This document shows, piece by piece, positions 23,245 to 31,453 of a stretch of 64,000 nucleotides of DNA. Source of the stretch: Brachycybe producta. Taxonomy: Eukaryota; Arthropoda; Diplopoda; Playtdesmida; Andrognathidae. The first letter of the stretch is position 1. Each line of letters opens with the position of its first letter. Position numbers and translations under genes: made by a program. The notes beneath the pieces are model-generated. The model saw only the letters and a program-made list of their open reading frames with translations. It did no database searches and was not told where the DNA came from. The stretch is from assembly GCA_036925085.1 (NCBI GenBank), contig JAUPFP010000003.1, positions 6,858,479-6,922,478 on the forward strand, given 5' to 3'.

Positions 23245-24252
23245 ATGGCTCAGGCTCAGCCAAACGCTCATCTAAATTTCACCTCTCTAATTCCGAGCTT
23301 TTCGGGAGATGAAAAAGGTCCTACTGCGGAAGATTTTTTTCATCATCTAGAGGATGTTGCCCATCTGGCAGAATGGAATGAGGCATTCCAAATAATTATT
23401 TTCAGGTCCAAGTGTCGAGGTTTGGCAGCTGATTTTCTAAGAGACCATCCAGAAGTAAAAGAAATAACCTCACTATCGGATTTAAGATCTCTTATTAAAC
23501 AAAGATTTCAGCCAACAGAGCCAAGGCAAATAACCCTACAGAAATTTTTTGAAGCTAAACAGGGACATGGTGAAACAGCCATAGAATTTATTTCCAAAGT
23601 ACGCACATTTGGTAGGGCAGTAATTGAAGGAACTCCTACCAGAGATCAAATTGTTACTAGAGATAGTATGATACAGGCCCAAATCATAAAAGGGTTGTTA
23701 CCTAAAGTCCGGAGATTTGTCCTGTCTAGAAACCCTAGAAATCTTGATGAAACCATACAAATAGTGTTGGCAGAGGAAGAAAATGATAAACTTACCCAGA
23801 CAAAATATGGAGTAAACACAATTGAGGTAGAGAAAGATAAAGAAATAGAAGACCTCAAAACAAGAATAAAAGGACTAGAAGAAGACTATAAGAAGAAAAT
23901 CATGGCTCTTGATAAACCTAACTCAGATATGAAAGGATTCACATCTCCAGCAGATCAAGCACCACCAAAGCCACACACCTATGTATGTTTTAAATGTCAG
24001 AAACCAGGTCATTTTGCAAAAGATTGTAGAATGCCTACAAATCTACCACAGCACAGCAGACCACCAACACGATGTTATACATGTAATAGGCTAGGTCATA
24101 CCAGTAAATATTGTCAAAATACCAATAGGAATAATCAGCAGGGAAATTGTCAAAGACATTATAATCATCAGCCGAATTTTCAGAGACAGGGAAATAATCA
24201 GGGGCATGGAAACTTTCAGAGATCATCCAACTACCAAAGACAGGGAAACTAA
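23245..24252 (+). CDS. gag: Gag polyprotein with two CCHC zinc knuckles
   Basis: 335 residues. The N-terminal two-thirds have the helical Ty3/gypsy capsid character: FSGDEKGPTAEDFFHHLEDV, then a stretch with L..R...PTE..QITLQKFFEAKQG and FI.K.R. A predicted coiled coil, rich in Lys and Glu, covers about residues 190-222. Two nucleocapsid knuckles follow, C248-F-K-C-x4-H-x4-C261 and C277-Y-T-C-x4-H-x4-C290, then a Gln/Asn/Gly/Arg-rich tail. It forms the particle and packages genomic RNA. The frame ends at TAA 24250-24252 immediately after a slippery heptamer, so part of the ribosomes should continue into protease. No internal damage was seen. Confidence 0.95.
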   Translation: MAQAQPNAHLNFTSLIPSFSGDEKGPTAEDFFHHLEDVAHLAEWNEAFQIIIFRSKCRGLAADFLRDHPEVKEITSLSDLRSLIKQRFQPTEPRQITLQKFFEAKQGHGETAIEFISKVRTFGRAVIEGTPTRDQIVTRDSMIQAQIIKGLLPKVRRFVLSRNPRNLDETIQIVLAEEENDKLTQTKYGVNTIEVEKDKEIEDLKTRIKGLEEDYKKKIMALDKPNSDMKGFTSPADQAPPKPHTYVCFKCQKPGHFAKDCRMPTNLPQHSRPPTRCYTCNRLGHTSKYCQNTNRNNQQGNCQRHYNHQPNFQRQGNNQGHGNFQRSSNYQRQGN

Positions 24253-24310
24253 AAACTCCCTCAGGTAAACTTGCATGTCAAAAAGGGAGAAGACATTTTA
24301 AATCATGCAA
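24243..24310 (+). promoter_or_regulatory. Programmed -1 frameshift signal (slippery site plus pseudoknot)
   Basis: Slippery heptamer G-GGA-AAC at 24243-24249 is in the gag frame and is followed directly by the gag stop TAA. After a 6-nt spacer, stem 1 is CTCCCT (24256-24261) with AGGGAG (24284-24289). Stem 2 is TTGCATG (24271-24277) in the loop with CATGCAA (24304-24310) downstream, forming an H-type pseudoknot with loops of 9, 6 and 14 nt. The -1 frame is open here and leads into protease. GGGAAAC is a known efficient heptamer, used for example by the gypsy-derived gene PEG10. Confidence 0.88.
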
Positions 24311-24719
24311 AATGGTGAACAACATTAGAGAAAAAACTCACGCATGTCCCATATTCTCTGCATGCATTCTGGGCCACAACCTAAACATATTGTATGATAC
24401 TGGAGCTGCTATATCAGTTATTTCTAGGTCCATGTTTAAGTTGTTAAATGAAAAATATGGCCCCCAACTAGAAAAACTAAACAAAGGAGATAATGTTGAA
24501 ATTATTGCTGCTAATGGTGAACCCTTTCCTACTATGGGTTTGTATCTGTTTCCTCTAAAGCTGAATAAACAGAAGACCGAAAAAGTCATTATGTATGTAA
24601 GCGAAAAGGATCTTTCTCCTAAATACCAAATAATTTTTGGTATAAATGCAATTAAACATTTGGGTCTTAAATACGATCCAACAAATGATTGCATTTTCTA
24701 CAAAGGAAAGGAGATATAA
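24249..24719 (+). CDS. pro: Retroviral-type aspartic protease (pro), reached by -1 frameshift
   Basis: The frame enters from gag by frameshift at 24243-24249; an internal ATG lies at 24312. The active-site motif LYDTGAAISVIS has its catalytic Asp at residue 29 counted from that ATG. The flap and hydrophobic core follow, and the family-typical IIFGINAIKHLGLKYD lies near the end. It cleaves Gag and Pol as a dimer in the particle. The frame ends at a TAA (24717-24719), but the same frame stays open immediately afterwards into reverse transcriptase. The stop is therefore either a point lesion or a readthrough site. Confidence 0.9.
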   Translation, partial: LKTPSGKLACQKGRRHFKSCKMVNNIREKTHACPIFSACILGHNLNILYDTGAAISVISRSMFKLLNEKYGPQLEKLNKGDNVEIIAANGEPFPTMGLYLFPLKLNKQKTEKVIMYVSEKDLSPKYQIIFGINAIKHLGLKYDPTNDCIFYKGKEI

Positions 24720-27700
24720 ATTTATAGGAAAGGAGAAGCCATAAAAATCTTAAATTCTGTTCAAACACGGCCAAGAAACCTACAATGGGTTGCTGATGTT
24801 TTAAATAAAACAGAAGAGAGGCATCACGATAAATTGCAACAACTCCTAACTAGCTATTCAGACATTTTTGCATGCAGTCTAAAAGATCTACAACCAACAA
24901 GCAGGGTAACACAGGAAATCCATTTGACAGATCTAGCTCCTGTTTACATTAGGCCGTACAAGGTACCTCAAAAACAGGAGGCAATTTTGCAGGAGAAAAT
25001 AGATGAGTTGCTTGAGGCCAACATTATAAAGCCCTCAGTGAGCCCTTACAGTGCTCCTTGCATGTTGGTAGGAAAACCTGATGGAAGTCACCGCTTAGTG
25101 GTTGACTTTCGAGCCTTGAATAAAAAGGTAATTGGGGATAAATATCCTCTACCTGAACTCATCAGTGTTAGCAACCAATTAGGCAAAGCTACATACTTTT
25201 CTACTCTAGATCTAGCCAGTGGATTTCACCAAATCCCAGTAGAGAAAAATGACCAACATAAGTTAGGGTTCAGTACAACTTCAGGTCATTATGAGTTTGT
25301 TAGATCACCAATGGGGTTGAAAACATCCCCAAATGTGTATCAAAGGCTAATGGATGATGTTCTGAAAGATTTCAAGGGAAAAATCTGCTTTGTATATATG
25401 GATGACATAATAATTTACAGCAACACCATTGAGGAACACTTTGACAGACTTAGACAGATATTTCAAAGACTAAGGGAAGCAAATTTGAAGGCAAAACCCT
25501 CAAAGTGTATTTTTCTAAAAACAGAAATAAATTACTTGGGACACACATTTAAACAGGGATTCATGAAACCAGGCCCAAACAAGATAGAAGCTATAGAAAA
25601 ATTTCCCAGGCCCCACAATGTGAAGAAAATACAAAGTTTTCTTGGTCTGGTAAATTTTTACAGGAGATTCATTCCTGATTGTGCCAAGGTAGCAGCACCT
25701 CTAACAAGGTTGCTGGGAAAAGATGTTCTCTTTCATTGGACTAATGAATGTGAGCAAAGCTTTCGTATCCTTAAAGAAAGTTTAACTTCCTCTCCTGTTC
25801 TGGTAATGCCTGATTTCAATCAGCCATTTTATCTAACAACAGATGCCAGTAACTTTGCAATTGGTGCCATTTTGGAGCAAAAAGTAAATGGATGCTTACA
25901 TCCAATTTCATATGCTAGCAGAAAACTGAACCCAGCTGAACAAAATTATTCAACCACCTGGAAAGAAGCACTAGCCTGTGTATATGGTGTGAATTATTTT
26001 AGGTACTACTTAATGGGTAGACCATTTACCTTAATAACAGACCATAAACCCTTACAGTATCTTATGACCATGAAGAAGGATAAGGCTATGTTAACTAGAT
26101 GGGCCCTTCAGTTACAACAATACAACTTTGAAATTAAATACAGAGAAGGAAAAAACAATGGAAATGCTGATGCCCTCAGCCGAAACCCTCCAGAAGAAGT
26201 AAATGTGCTACAACAAAACATTTCAATATGGGAAGAAAAAGACATAGTAGCTGACCAAAACAAATGCTCAGAATTAAAACCTTTCATAGACTACCTTTCA
26301 GGATACCCTTCCACCCCACAGGTTCAAAAGGAAGTACAAAAAGCAAGACTGTCACTCAATGAAGATGGTTGGTTGATTAAGATAGATGAATCCACAGCCA
26401 AATTAGTGGTACCCAAACAAAAAAGGGCTCATGTCTTGGCAATGTGCCATGATGCAGCATTTTCTGGACATCTGGGTATTGAAAAAACTCAGAACAGGGT
26501 TGAGAAGAAATTTTTTTGGAAAACTCTTAAACCAGATGTCCGAAAATACTGTGAATCGTGTGAATCTTGCCAGGAAAAGAAAAAACCAGTGGGAAAGGTG
26601 TCTCTAATTAAATTTCCTCCTCCATCAAAACCATTTGAAAGGCTAGGACTTGACATTTTAGGGCCATTACCTACATCCAACAAAGGTAATAAATACATAG
26701 CTGTAATCTGTGATTACCTCTCAAAATATCCTGAGGCATTTGCCATCCCAGACCAGAAAGCTGAAACCATAGCAGCACTTTTGGTGAAGGAAATCTTTTC
26801 AAGGTATGGTTGTTGTAGGGAACTCATAACAGATAGAGGAGCCAATTTCACTTCAGAATTAATTCTGAATATGTGCCGATTGCTAGGTATTAAGAAAATA
26901 TTTACCTCAGCATACCATCCACAAACTGATGGTCTAGTCGAGCGTTTCAATGGAACGCTAATGACAATGCTCTCCCACTTTGTCGAAAACGATCAAAGGA
27001 ATTGGGATGATGAATTGCCTTTAGTGTTAATGGCTTATCGAAGTGCTACACATTCTAGCACTAAAGAAACACCCTACTATCTCCTGTTTGGACAAGATAT
27101 GAGTTTACCTTACAACATCCTAACCAGCAAACCAGCACCAATTTACAACATTGAAGACTATGGCAAAGTTCTCACACGAAGATTACAGTCTGCATATCAA
27201 ACAGCTAGAGAGGCCTTAGAAGTTGCTGCTGAGAAGCAACTAAAATATCAATCAAAGGGAAGGAAAATGAAAGAATTTCAACCTGGGGACAAGGTTTATT
27301 TATATGTTCCCCATGTTCCTGTAGGAAAAACAAAAAAATTGGCAAAATTGTGTAGAGGTCCATATAGAATTTTGGAACAGACATCTCCAGTCAACTATAA
27401 AGTTCAACACAAATATCATAATAGGGACATCCAAATTGTGCATGTTGAGCGGTTAAAGCTAGCAAAAGAAAACAGGCCCTGGGATCTCCAGGAAACACCA
27501 GATGATGATTCAAAAGGCAAATCAATTGAAAAGGGTGTACCAAAAGACCAAAGTTCTGATGAAGAATCAAATGAAAATTTTGATGACTCTGGGAGCCCAA
27601 AACTACCAGGAATTACACGTACTGAAAAACGGAAACATACCGGGGAACCATCCCACAAATATGGTCTAAGAAGCAAAGGTCCTGAAAATCTTTTACCTCC

Positions 27701-28274
27701 CCTAGTCCCAAGAAAACGCACAAGGCGTAGTACACAAACCACTCAAAATGAAAGTGTGACGGAATCAGAGGGGGAAGTTTCAATAGAACAGAGAATAGGA
27801 AATGAAGAAGCACTGCCCGAAATTAATCTAGAAGGATTAAGAGAAGCACTAAGGATAGCAATGGATGAAAACTCACAACGAGTTAGCCCCAAAATGGGAA
27901 ATCAACCAGGACAAACTAGCACAAGGTTAGTAGAAGCTGATATCGATGGTCCAAATACTAGCACAATGCTAGAAAAAGACAAAGAACCTTGTAGCACAGA
28001 AATGGAAACAGAGCCGAACAAGGCTCAAACAGGGTTAACAGATAGTGAGACTGAGACATCCAATTCAAGTACAATACCTGATAATAGGAACTCAGTAGGT
28101 ACCTCAGAAATTCTTCCAGTAGCAGGAACAAGCAATGATGTAAATGTAGAAACTGAAGCGAGTACTTCAAAAGAAGATGAAGGAAATGTAGCAGATCGTT
28201 GGTTAGATGCCCTGGCAAAAGCTTTAAACTCCCTGATAAAAAGGTCTATTGGAAGAAATCCAAATAGATGTTAG
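24720..28274 (+). CDS. pol: Pol: reverse transcriptase, RNase H, integrase
   Basis: Open from the codon after the TAA at 24717. Residue numbers count from the codon at 24834 (a TTG, not a likely start). The RT has VDFRALNKK, the catalytic FVYMDD (YMDD 188-191) and FLGLVNFYRRFI. RNase H begins near 335 with TDASNFAIGA. The integrase zinc domain is HHCC, about residues 539-577. The catalytic triad D607, D667 and E703 shows DD35E spacing and ends in GLVERFNG. A GPY/F-like module, GPYRILEQ, lies near 843. The last 280 residues are a low-complexity Ser/Thr/Glu-rich tail, unusually long for gypsy integrase, without a chromodomain. The frame is intact and ends in TAG, overlapping the first env ATG by seven bases. 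It makes cDNA and inserts it. Confidence 0.96.
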   Translation: MYRKGEAIKILNSVQTRPRNLQWVADVLNKTEERHHDKLQQLLTSYSDIFACSLKDLQPTSRVTQEIHLTDLAPVYIRPYKVPQKQEAILQEKIDELLEANIIKPSVSPYSAPCMLVGKPDGSHRLVVDFRALNKKVIGDKYPLPELISVSNQLGKATYFSTLDLASGFHQIPVEKNDQHKLGFSTTSGHYEFVRSPMGLKTSPNVYQRLMDDVLKDFKGKICFVYMDDIIIYSNTIEEHFDRLRQIFQRLREANLKAKPSKCIFLKTEINYLGHTFKQGFMKPGPNKIEAIEKFPRPHNVKKIQSFLGLVNFYRRFIPDCAKVAAPLTRLLGKDVLFHWTNECEQSFRILKESLTSSPVLVMPDFNQPFYLTTDASNFAIGAILEQKVNGCLHPISYASRKLNPAEQNYSTTWKEALACVYGVNYFRYYLMGRPFTLITDHKPLQYLMTMKKDKAMLTRWALQLQQYNFEIKYREGKNNGNADALSRNPPEEVNVLQQNISIWEEKDIVADQNKCSELKPFIDYLSGYPSTPQVQKEVQKARLSLNEDGWLIKIDESTAKLVVPKQKRAHVLAMCHDAAFSGHLGIEKTQNRVEKKFFWKTLKPDVRKYCESCESCQEKKKPVGKVSLIKFPPPSKPFERLGLDILGPLPTSNKGNKYIAVICDYLSKYPEAFAIPDQKAETIAALLVKEIFSRYGCCRELITDRGANFTSELILNMCRLLGIKKIFTSAYHPQTDGLVERFNGTLMTMLSHFVENDQRNWDDELPLVLMAYRSATHSSTKETPYYLLFGQDMSLPYNILTSKPAPIYNIEDYGKVLTRRLQSAYQTAREALEVAAEKQLKYQSKGRKMKEFQPGDKVYLYVPHVPVGKTKKLAKLCRGPYRILEQTSPVNYKVQHKYHNRDIQIVHVERLKLAKENRPWDLQETPDDDSKGKSIEKGVPKDQSSDEESNENFDDSGSPKLPGITRTEKRKHTGEPSHKYGLRSKGPENLLPPLVPRKRTRRSTQTTQNESVTESEGEVSIEQRIGNEEALPEINLEGLREALRIAMDENSQRVSPKMGNQPGQTSTRLVEADIDGPNTSTMLEKDKEPCSTEMETEPNKAQTGLTDSETETSNSSTIPDNRNSVGTSEILPVAGTSNDVNVETEASTSKEDEGNVADRWLDALAKALNSLIKRSIGRNPNRC

Positions 28275-30133
28275 AGGCAGGATGTCTAATGAAACTTTTT
28301 TACAGCCTCCTAATACTTGGGGTATGCAGTCAAGAAGAGAAGAAAGATACCTATGAAGTGGAAATATGTAAATGGGGTAACACTGGAAGATCATGTCGAG
28401 TGGTGACATCCACTGAAAAACCAAAGTATGCACAAAACATCTGTCATGGGGGTTATTGTTATAAGTGCATAATTAAATGGACCACAAGGGTCATAACGTC
28501 AAAAAATGAAACTCTTAATGCATCATCTTTTATCATTGAACAAAGTGAAGAGGTGGGAGGAAATGATGATCTATTTAAATGCCTAAATAGAGGACTGCCA
28601 TGTTCTTGTAAAAATACATCCTGTTCTGGAACAAACCAGTATTGCATGATATCAAATAAATGCAATGGTGAGTTACAAGATTGCCACTGTGAGGTGGTAA
28701 AGGCCAAAACCCAATTCACACATATTGATGTGAATGGAAATGAACGAACGAATTTTGAAATAGCATCCTTCAAAGAATGTTTTTTCAATATCTCGAATCA
28801 TGAAGTCAGTATGGCAACCCAACGAAAATTGTTAGGTACTGATTCTATTAGTACCTCTATGGGTGATCATTTTATAAAGTTTAGTGATCCTGTGGTTACA
28901 GTCAGTACCAAAGGCACACTAATACTAAGAAAAGATGGCATTGAACAAATCTGCCAAATAAAGGATGATAAACAAGTTATCATTCCTAGTGAATTTAGTA
29001 TGGATTCGGGAATGCTCCACATTTTATTTGTGACTTCTGATGGAAAAACATTGGAAGGCACGTTTACAATTGACGGAAATAGCATCTGTCACCGAATAAA
29101 GTGTATATTTTGTTTAACATTTATATATAATCTGTCTTGCATGCCTACATATTTATCTTATGGCATTATTATACTATTGACATTGTTAACAAGTATGTCT
29201 ATTTTATATGTTAGAGTAGCCATAAAAAGTGTCATTGATATTATCAAAATTATATTTAAAGTGTATTTTTCGTTTTATTTTGCTGTTAAAAAATGCTTAA
29301 AATTAAGTATGATCTTAGGAGTAGCAAGTGGAAATGCTATTCGAAGACGAGCCATCCAAACAAAAAACAGAATTGAAAATCTAAGACTGCTTGAAGAAGG
29401 TATACCAAACCCAATAAACCCAAATTTCATGTATATTGTTCTTTTTATTGGAGTTCTTCTTAGTTTATGCTCAGGTGCACAACTAAAGTGTACTGAACAT
29501 AAACTTATTAAATCACAAAATTTAGAGTGCCAAGATACACCAACTGGGAGGAAATGCTTTATATCCACCCAAGCTCAAATCACCCTCACCAATTTAGAAT
29601 ACACATCATGTTTGTGGTTACTAGATAACCAAGAAGAAAATTTGGGCAGTCTGGAAATAACCTTCAATTCTGTAAATTGTGAATGGATGACTCAAAGAAT
29701 GTACTACACTTTTCCCACCAAACTATACACCATAAATCAGGTTGCTTGTCCCCAAAATGCTTACTGTGGCTGGGGCGATCACTGTCATAAAGACTATAAA
29801 TTTGAAGCATTAACAAAAGAAGCTTTAGATTGGCCTGGGATAACAGACTGTTTTGGGGGAGATTCAGGAAGCATGTGCCCAATAATGTTGGACCAACCAT
29901 GCCACCACTTTAGATGGTATCTAAAACCTGATTATTTATATACCTATGAAGTCAAAAGAATAGTTTCAATGTCATGTGCTCCCACAGTCAAAGTAGTACT
30001 CAAATTAAATGGTACAGAAGAAACATTTTTTGTTAAAAAATCCAGAACCCTACCTAGGGATATATCCATTGAAATACTTGGCACATTTGACCAAGCCACA
30101 GACATTATATCTAGGCATCTGAAAACAGCTTAA
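28268..30133 (+). CDS. env: Envelope glycoprotein precursor, phlebovirus-like Gn/Gc layout
   Basis: 621 residues. The second Met (residue 8) precedes a signal peptide (KLFYSLLILGVCSQ). A cysteine-rich ectodomain with N-glycosylation sites follows, then a membrane segment at about 295-318, an internal basic and hydrophobic tail, and a second hydrophobic segment at 387-403 ending in a plausible signal-peptidase site before QLKC. This order (Gn, membrane anchor, tail, internal signal, Gc) is that of bunyaviral (phlebovirus) M polyproteins. The Gc part has GWGDHCH and a Cys/Gly-rich DWPGITDCFGGDSG region, comparable to the class II fusion-loop region. Phlebovirus-type env is documented in BEL/Pao Tas elements; in a gypsy element it would be a separate capture. 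The frame ends at TAA, overlapping the next ATG. Confidence 0.75.
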   Translation: MLEAGCLMKLFYSLLILGVCSQEEKKDTYEVEICKWGNTGRSCRVVTSTEKPKYAQNICHGGYCYKCIIKWTTRVITSKNETLNASSFIIEQSEEVGGNDDLFKCLNRGLPCSCKNTSCSGTNQYCMISNKCNGELQDCHCEVVKAKTQFTHIDVNGNERTNFEIASFKECFFNISNHEVSMATQRKLLGTDSISTSMGDHFIKFSDPVVTVSTKGTLILRKDGIEQICQIKDDKQVIIPSEFSMDSGMLHILFVTSDGKTLEGTFTIDGNSICHRIKCIFCLTFIYNLSCMPTYLSYGIIILLTLLTSMSILYVRVAIKSVIDIIKIIFKVYFSFYFAVKKCLKLSMILGVASGNAIRRRAIQTKNRIENLRLLEEGIPNPINPNFMYIVLFIGVLLSLCSGAQLKCTEHKLIKSQNLECQDTPTGRKCFISTQAQITLTNLEYTSCLWLLDNQEENLGSLEITFNSVNCEWMTQRMYYTFPTKLYTINQVACPQNAYCGWGDHCHKDYKFEALTKEALDWPGITDCFGGDSGSMCPIMLDQPCHHFRWYLKPDYLYTYEVKRIVSMSCAPTVKVVLKLNGTEETFFVKKSRTLPRDISIEILGTFDQATDIISRHLKTA

Positions 30134-30489
30134 TGACCACTAGGGCAATAAATTTAAAAACCACCCCAGAAAAACATATGATCCAGTTAAAACTTGATAC
30201 CAAATGTATTCATGATAAAATATGTTTAACTTCAAGAGTAGGGTCATCTTGTGAAGTTTTTCAGGGTTGTTTTGAAGACCCTCCTTTACAACTTGATCAA
30301 TATAACTTATCTTCTTCCTCCTCAATAGCAGGATATGCCCCAGGGATTCCATTTAGTATGTCTAGTGTAATGCATGACATTTTTGGCTCTTTAGGAACCT
30401 CCCTCTACACATCTGTTGTAATAATTCTGTCTTTAATATTGGTCATATACATGTTCTCATGTGTATTGAGTATTCTAAGGGCCAAGTAA
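30133..30489 (+). CDS. C-terminal env segment with membrane anchor (separate frame)
   Basis: 118 residues whose ATG shares its A with the TAA of the preceding env frame (TAATG). It has four cysteines in the first 50 residues, then a Ser/Pro-rich stem and one strong membrane segment (about residues 90-111, SLYTSVVIILSLILVIYMF) followed by a short tail ending LRAK. It supplies the stem and anchor that the 621-residue frame lacks, so the two belong together functionally. The frame is also open for six codons upstream of the ATG. Either a one-base indel split env, or UAAUG termination-reinitiation expresses it. Which of these holds is not decided by one copy. Confidence 0.7.
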   Translation: MTTRAINLKTTPEKHMIQLKLDTKCIHDKICLTSRVGSSCEVFQGCFEDPPLQLDQYNLSSSSSIAGYAPGIPFSMSSVMHDIFGSLGTSLYTSVVIILSLILVIYMFSCVLSILRAK

Positions 30490-30535
30490 AAGGCCCAATC
30501 AAAAGGCTAAATGGCTTGACCAATGGGAGCCTAGT

Positions 30536-30766
30536 ATGACAGAAAAAAATGTGCTATATAACCAACATACCTTGAAAAAACTTTTAAAAATTGTTACTTG
30601 TTTATGTGTGAGAAATCACAAAAAGTGTAAAGTCGGCATCCAGTTCAGCAACCAAAAAAGTGAAAGTGTAGAAGTGTGTGAATTTGAAGTGTGCATTAAT
30701 CAAACAAAACAAATTCTGTGGAAATGGCATCCTTTGAACAGCAGTTGTGTGCTCCGGATAGACTAA
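30536..30766 (+). CDS. Small Cys-containing accessory ORF, unknown
   Basis: 76 residues with ATG start, between env and the second accessory ORF. It has a basic N-terminal third (HTLKKLLKIV), five cysteines in two groups (TCLCVRNHKKC and VCEFEVC), and one NSS glycosylation sequon near the end, but no signal peptide. I recognise no family. It may be a genuine accessory gene or an exon of one; length alone does not exclude chance. Confidence 0.4.
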   Translation: MTEKNVLYNQHTLKKLLKIVTCLCVRNHKKCKVGIQFSNQKSESVEVCEFEVCINQTKQILWKWHPLNSSCVLRID

Positions 30767-30857
30767 CCAAGGGAATACACACTAAGTTCATGAGAGAACT
30801 ATTGAAAAAAAGAGGGAAGCTAGAGGTGAAACAACAATAGAACTCAAAAAAATAATA

Positions 30858-31388
30858 ATGAGTTCTAAAACCACTCAAATGATTGAAAGGGCCTCTAGAC
30901 AAATAAATAAACTAAAGGCCAAGAACCAAGAAACTACCAAAACATCAACAAGGGCTCCAACATCCACACCAACCTCAACAAAATTATCAACAACTACAAC
31001 ATCATCATCAACACATGGTCTGCAAAAGGAAATTCTTCAGGAAAAGGATGAAATCATTTTCCTGGAAACTGTGCAAGGTGCTAAAAGAAAACTGGAGGAA
31101 CAAGGAACCTCCACAATGAAAAAAAGAAAAAATGAGCCTACCAGCAAAAGGATAAACTCAACCAAGAATTCACCAAAGCCATCCACCACAACTAAACCAT
31201 CAACAAGGGTGAGAAAAGAAACTCTTGACTTAAATGTAGAGGACATTTTGAAAGAAATTCCACTGGTCCCAGCCCTGCTGAGCCCCATACAAGGAAACAA
31301 CAAAGAAGACAACAAAAAGAAAACAAGGTCTCAAAAAAGAAATATGAGACATAAGAAATGTCGCCAATTGTTTAAAACTTTATTTTGA
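30858..31388 (+). CDS. Basic Ser/Thr-rich accessory ORF (Rev/Rex-like layout)
   Basis: 176 residues between env and the PPT. A Ser/Thr-rich linker spans about residues 28-54 (TSTRAPTSTPTSTKLSTTTT). Basic, nuclear-signal-like clusters are MKKRKNE at about 86-92 and KKKTRSQKRNMRHKK near the C-terminus. Between them is a leucine/isoleucine-spaced segment, LNVEDILKEIPLVPALL, resembling a nuclear export signal. Basic RNA-binding-like and export-like motifs together in a 3' retroviral ORF recall Rev/Rex proteins of complex retroviruses; this is an analogy of layout, not homology. It is an uninterrupted frame in the region typical of accessory genes. Confidence 0.55.
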   Translation: MSSKTTQMIERASRQINKLKAKNQETTKTSTRAPTSTPTSTKLSTTTTSSSTHGLQKEILQEKDEIIFLETVQGAKRKLEEQGTSTMKKRKNEPTSKRINSTKNSPKPSTTTKPSTRVRKETLDLNVEDILKEIPLVPALLSPIQGNNKEDNKKKTRSQKRNMRHKKCRQLFKTLF

Positions 31389-31441
31389 AAACATTGCATG
31401 CATGTAAAACTGCATGAAATGTAATTTTGTTGTTGTGGTTT

Positions 31442-31453
31442 AGGGGATAGGAA
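31442..31453 (+). other. Polypurine tract
   Basis: AGGGGATAGGAA directly abuts the TG of the 3' LTR. With one T it is imperfect but correctly placed to prime plus-strand DNA synthesis. Confidence 0.8.

Noticed and set aside
24834..24836. TTG as the start codon of pol
   Set aside because: The frame is open back to the TAA at 24717 and pol of gypsy elements is made as a fusion, so a separate start is not needed.
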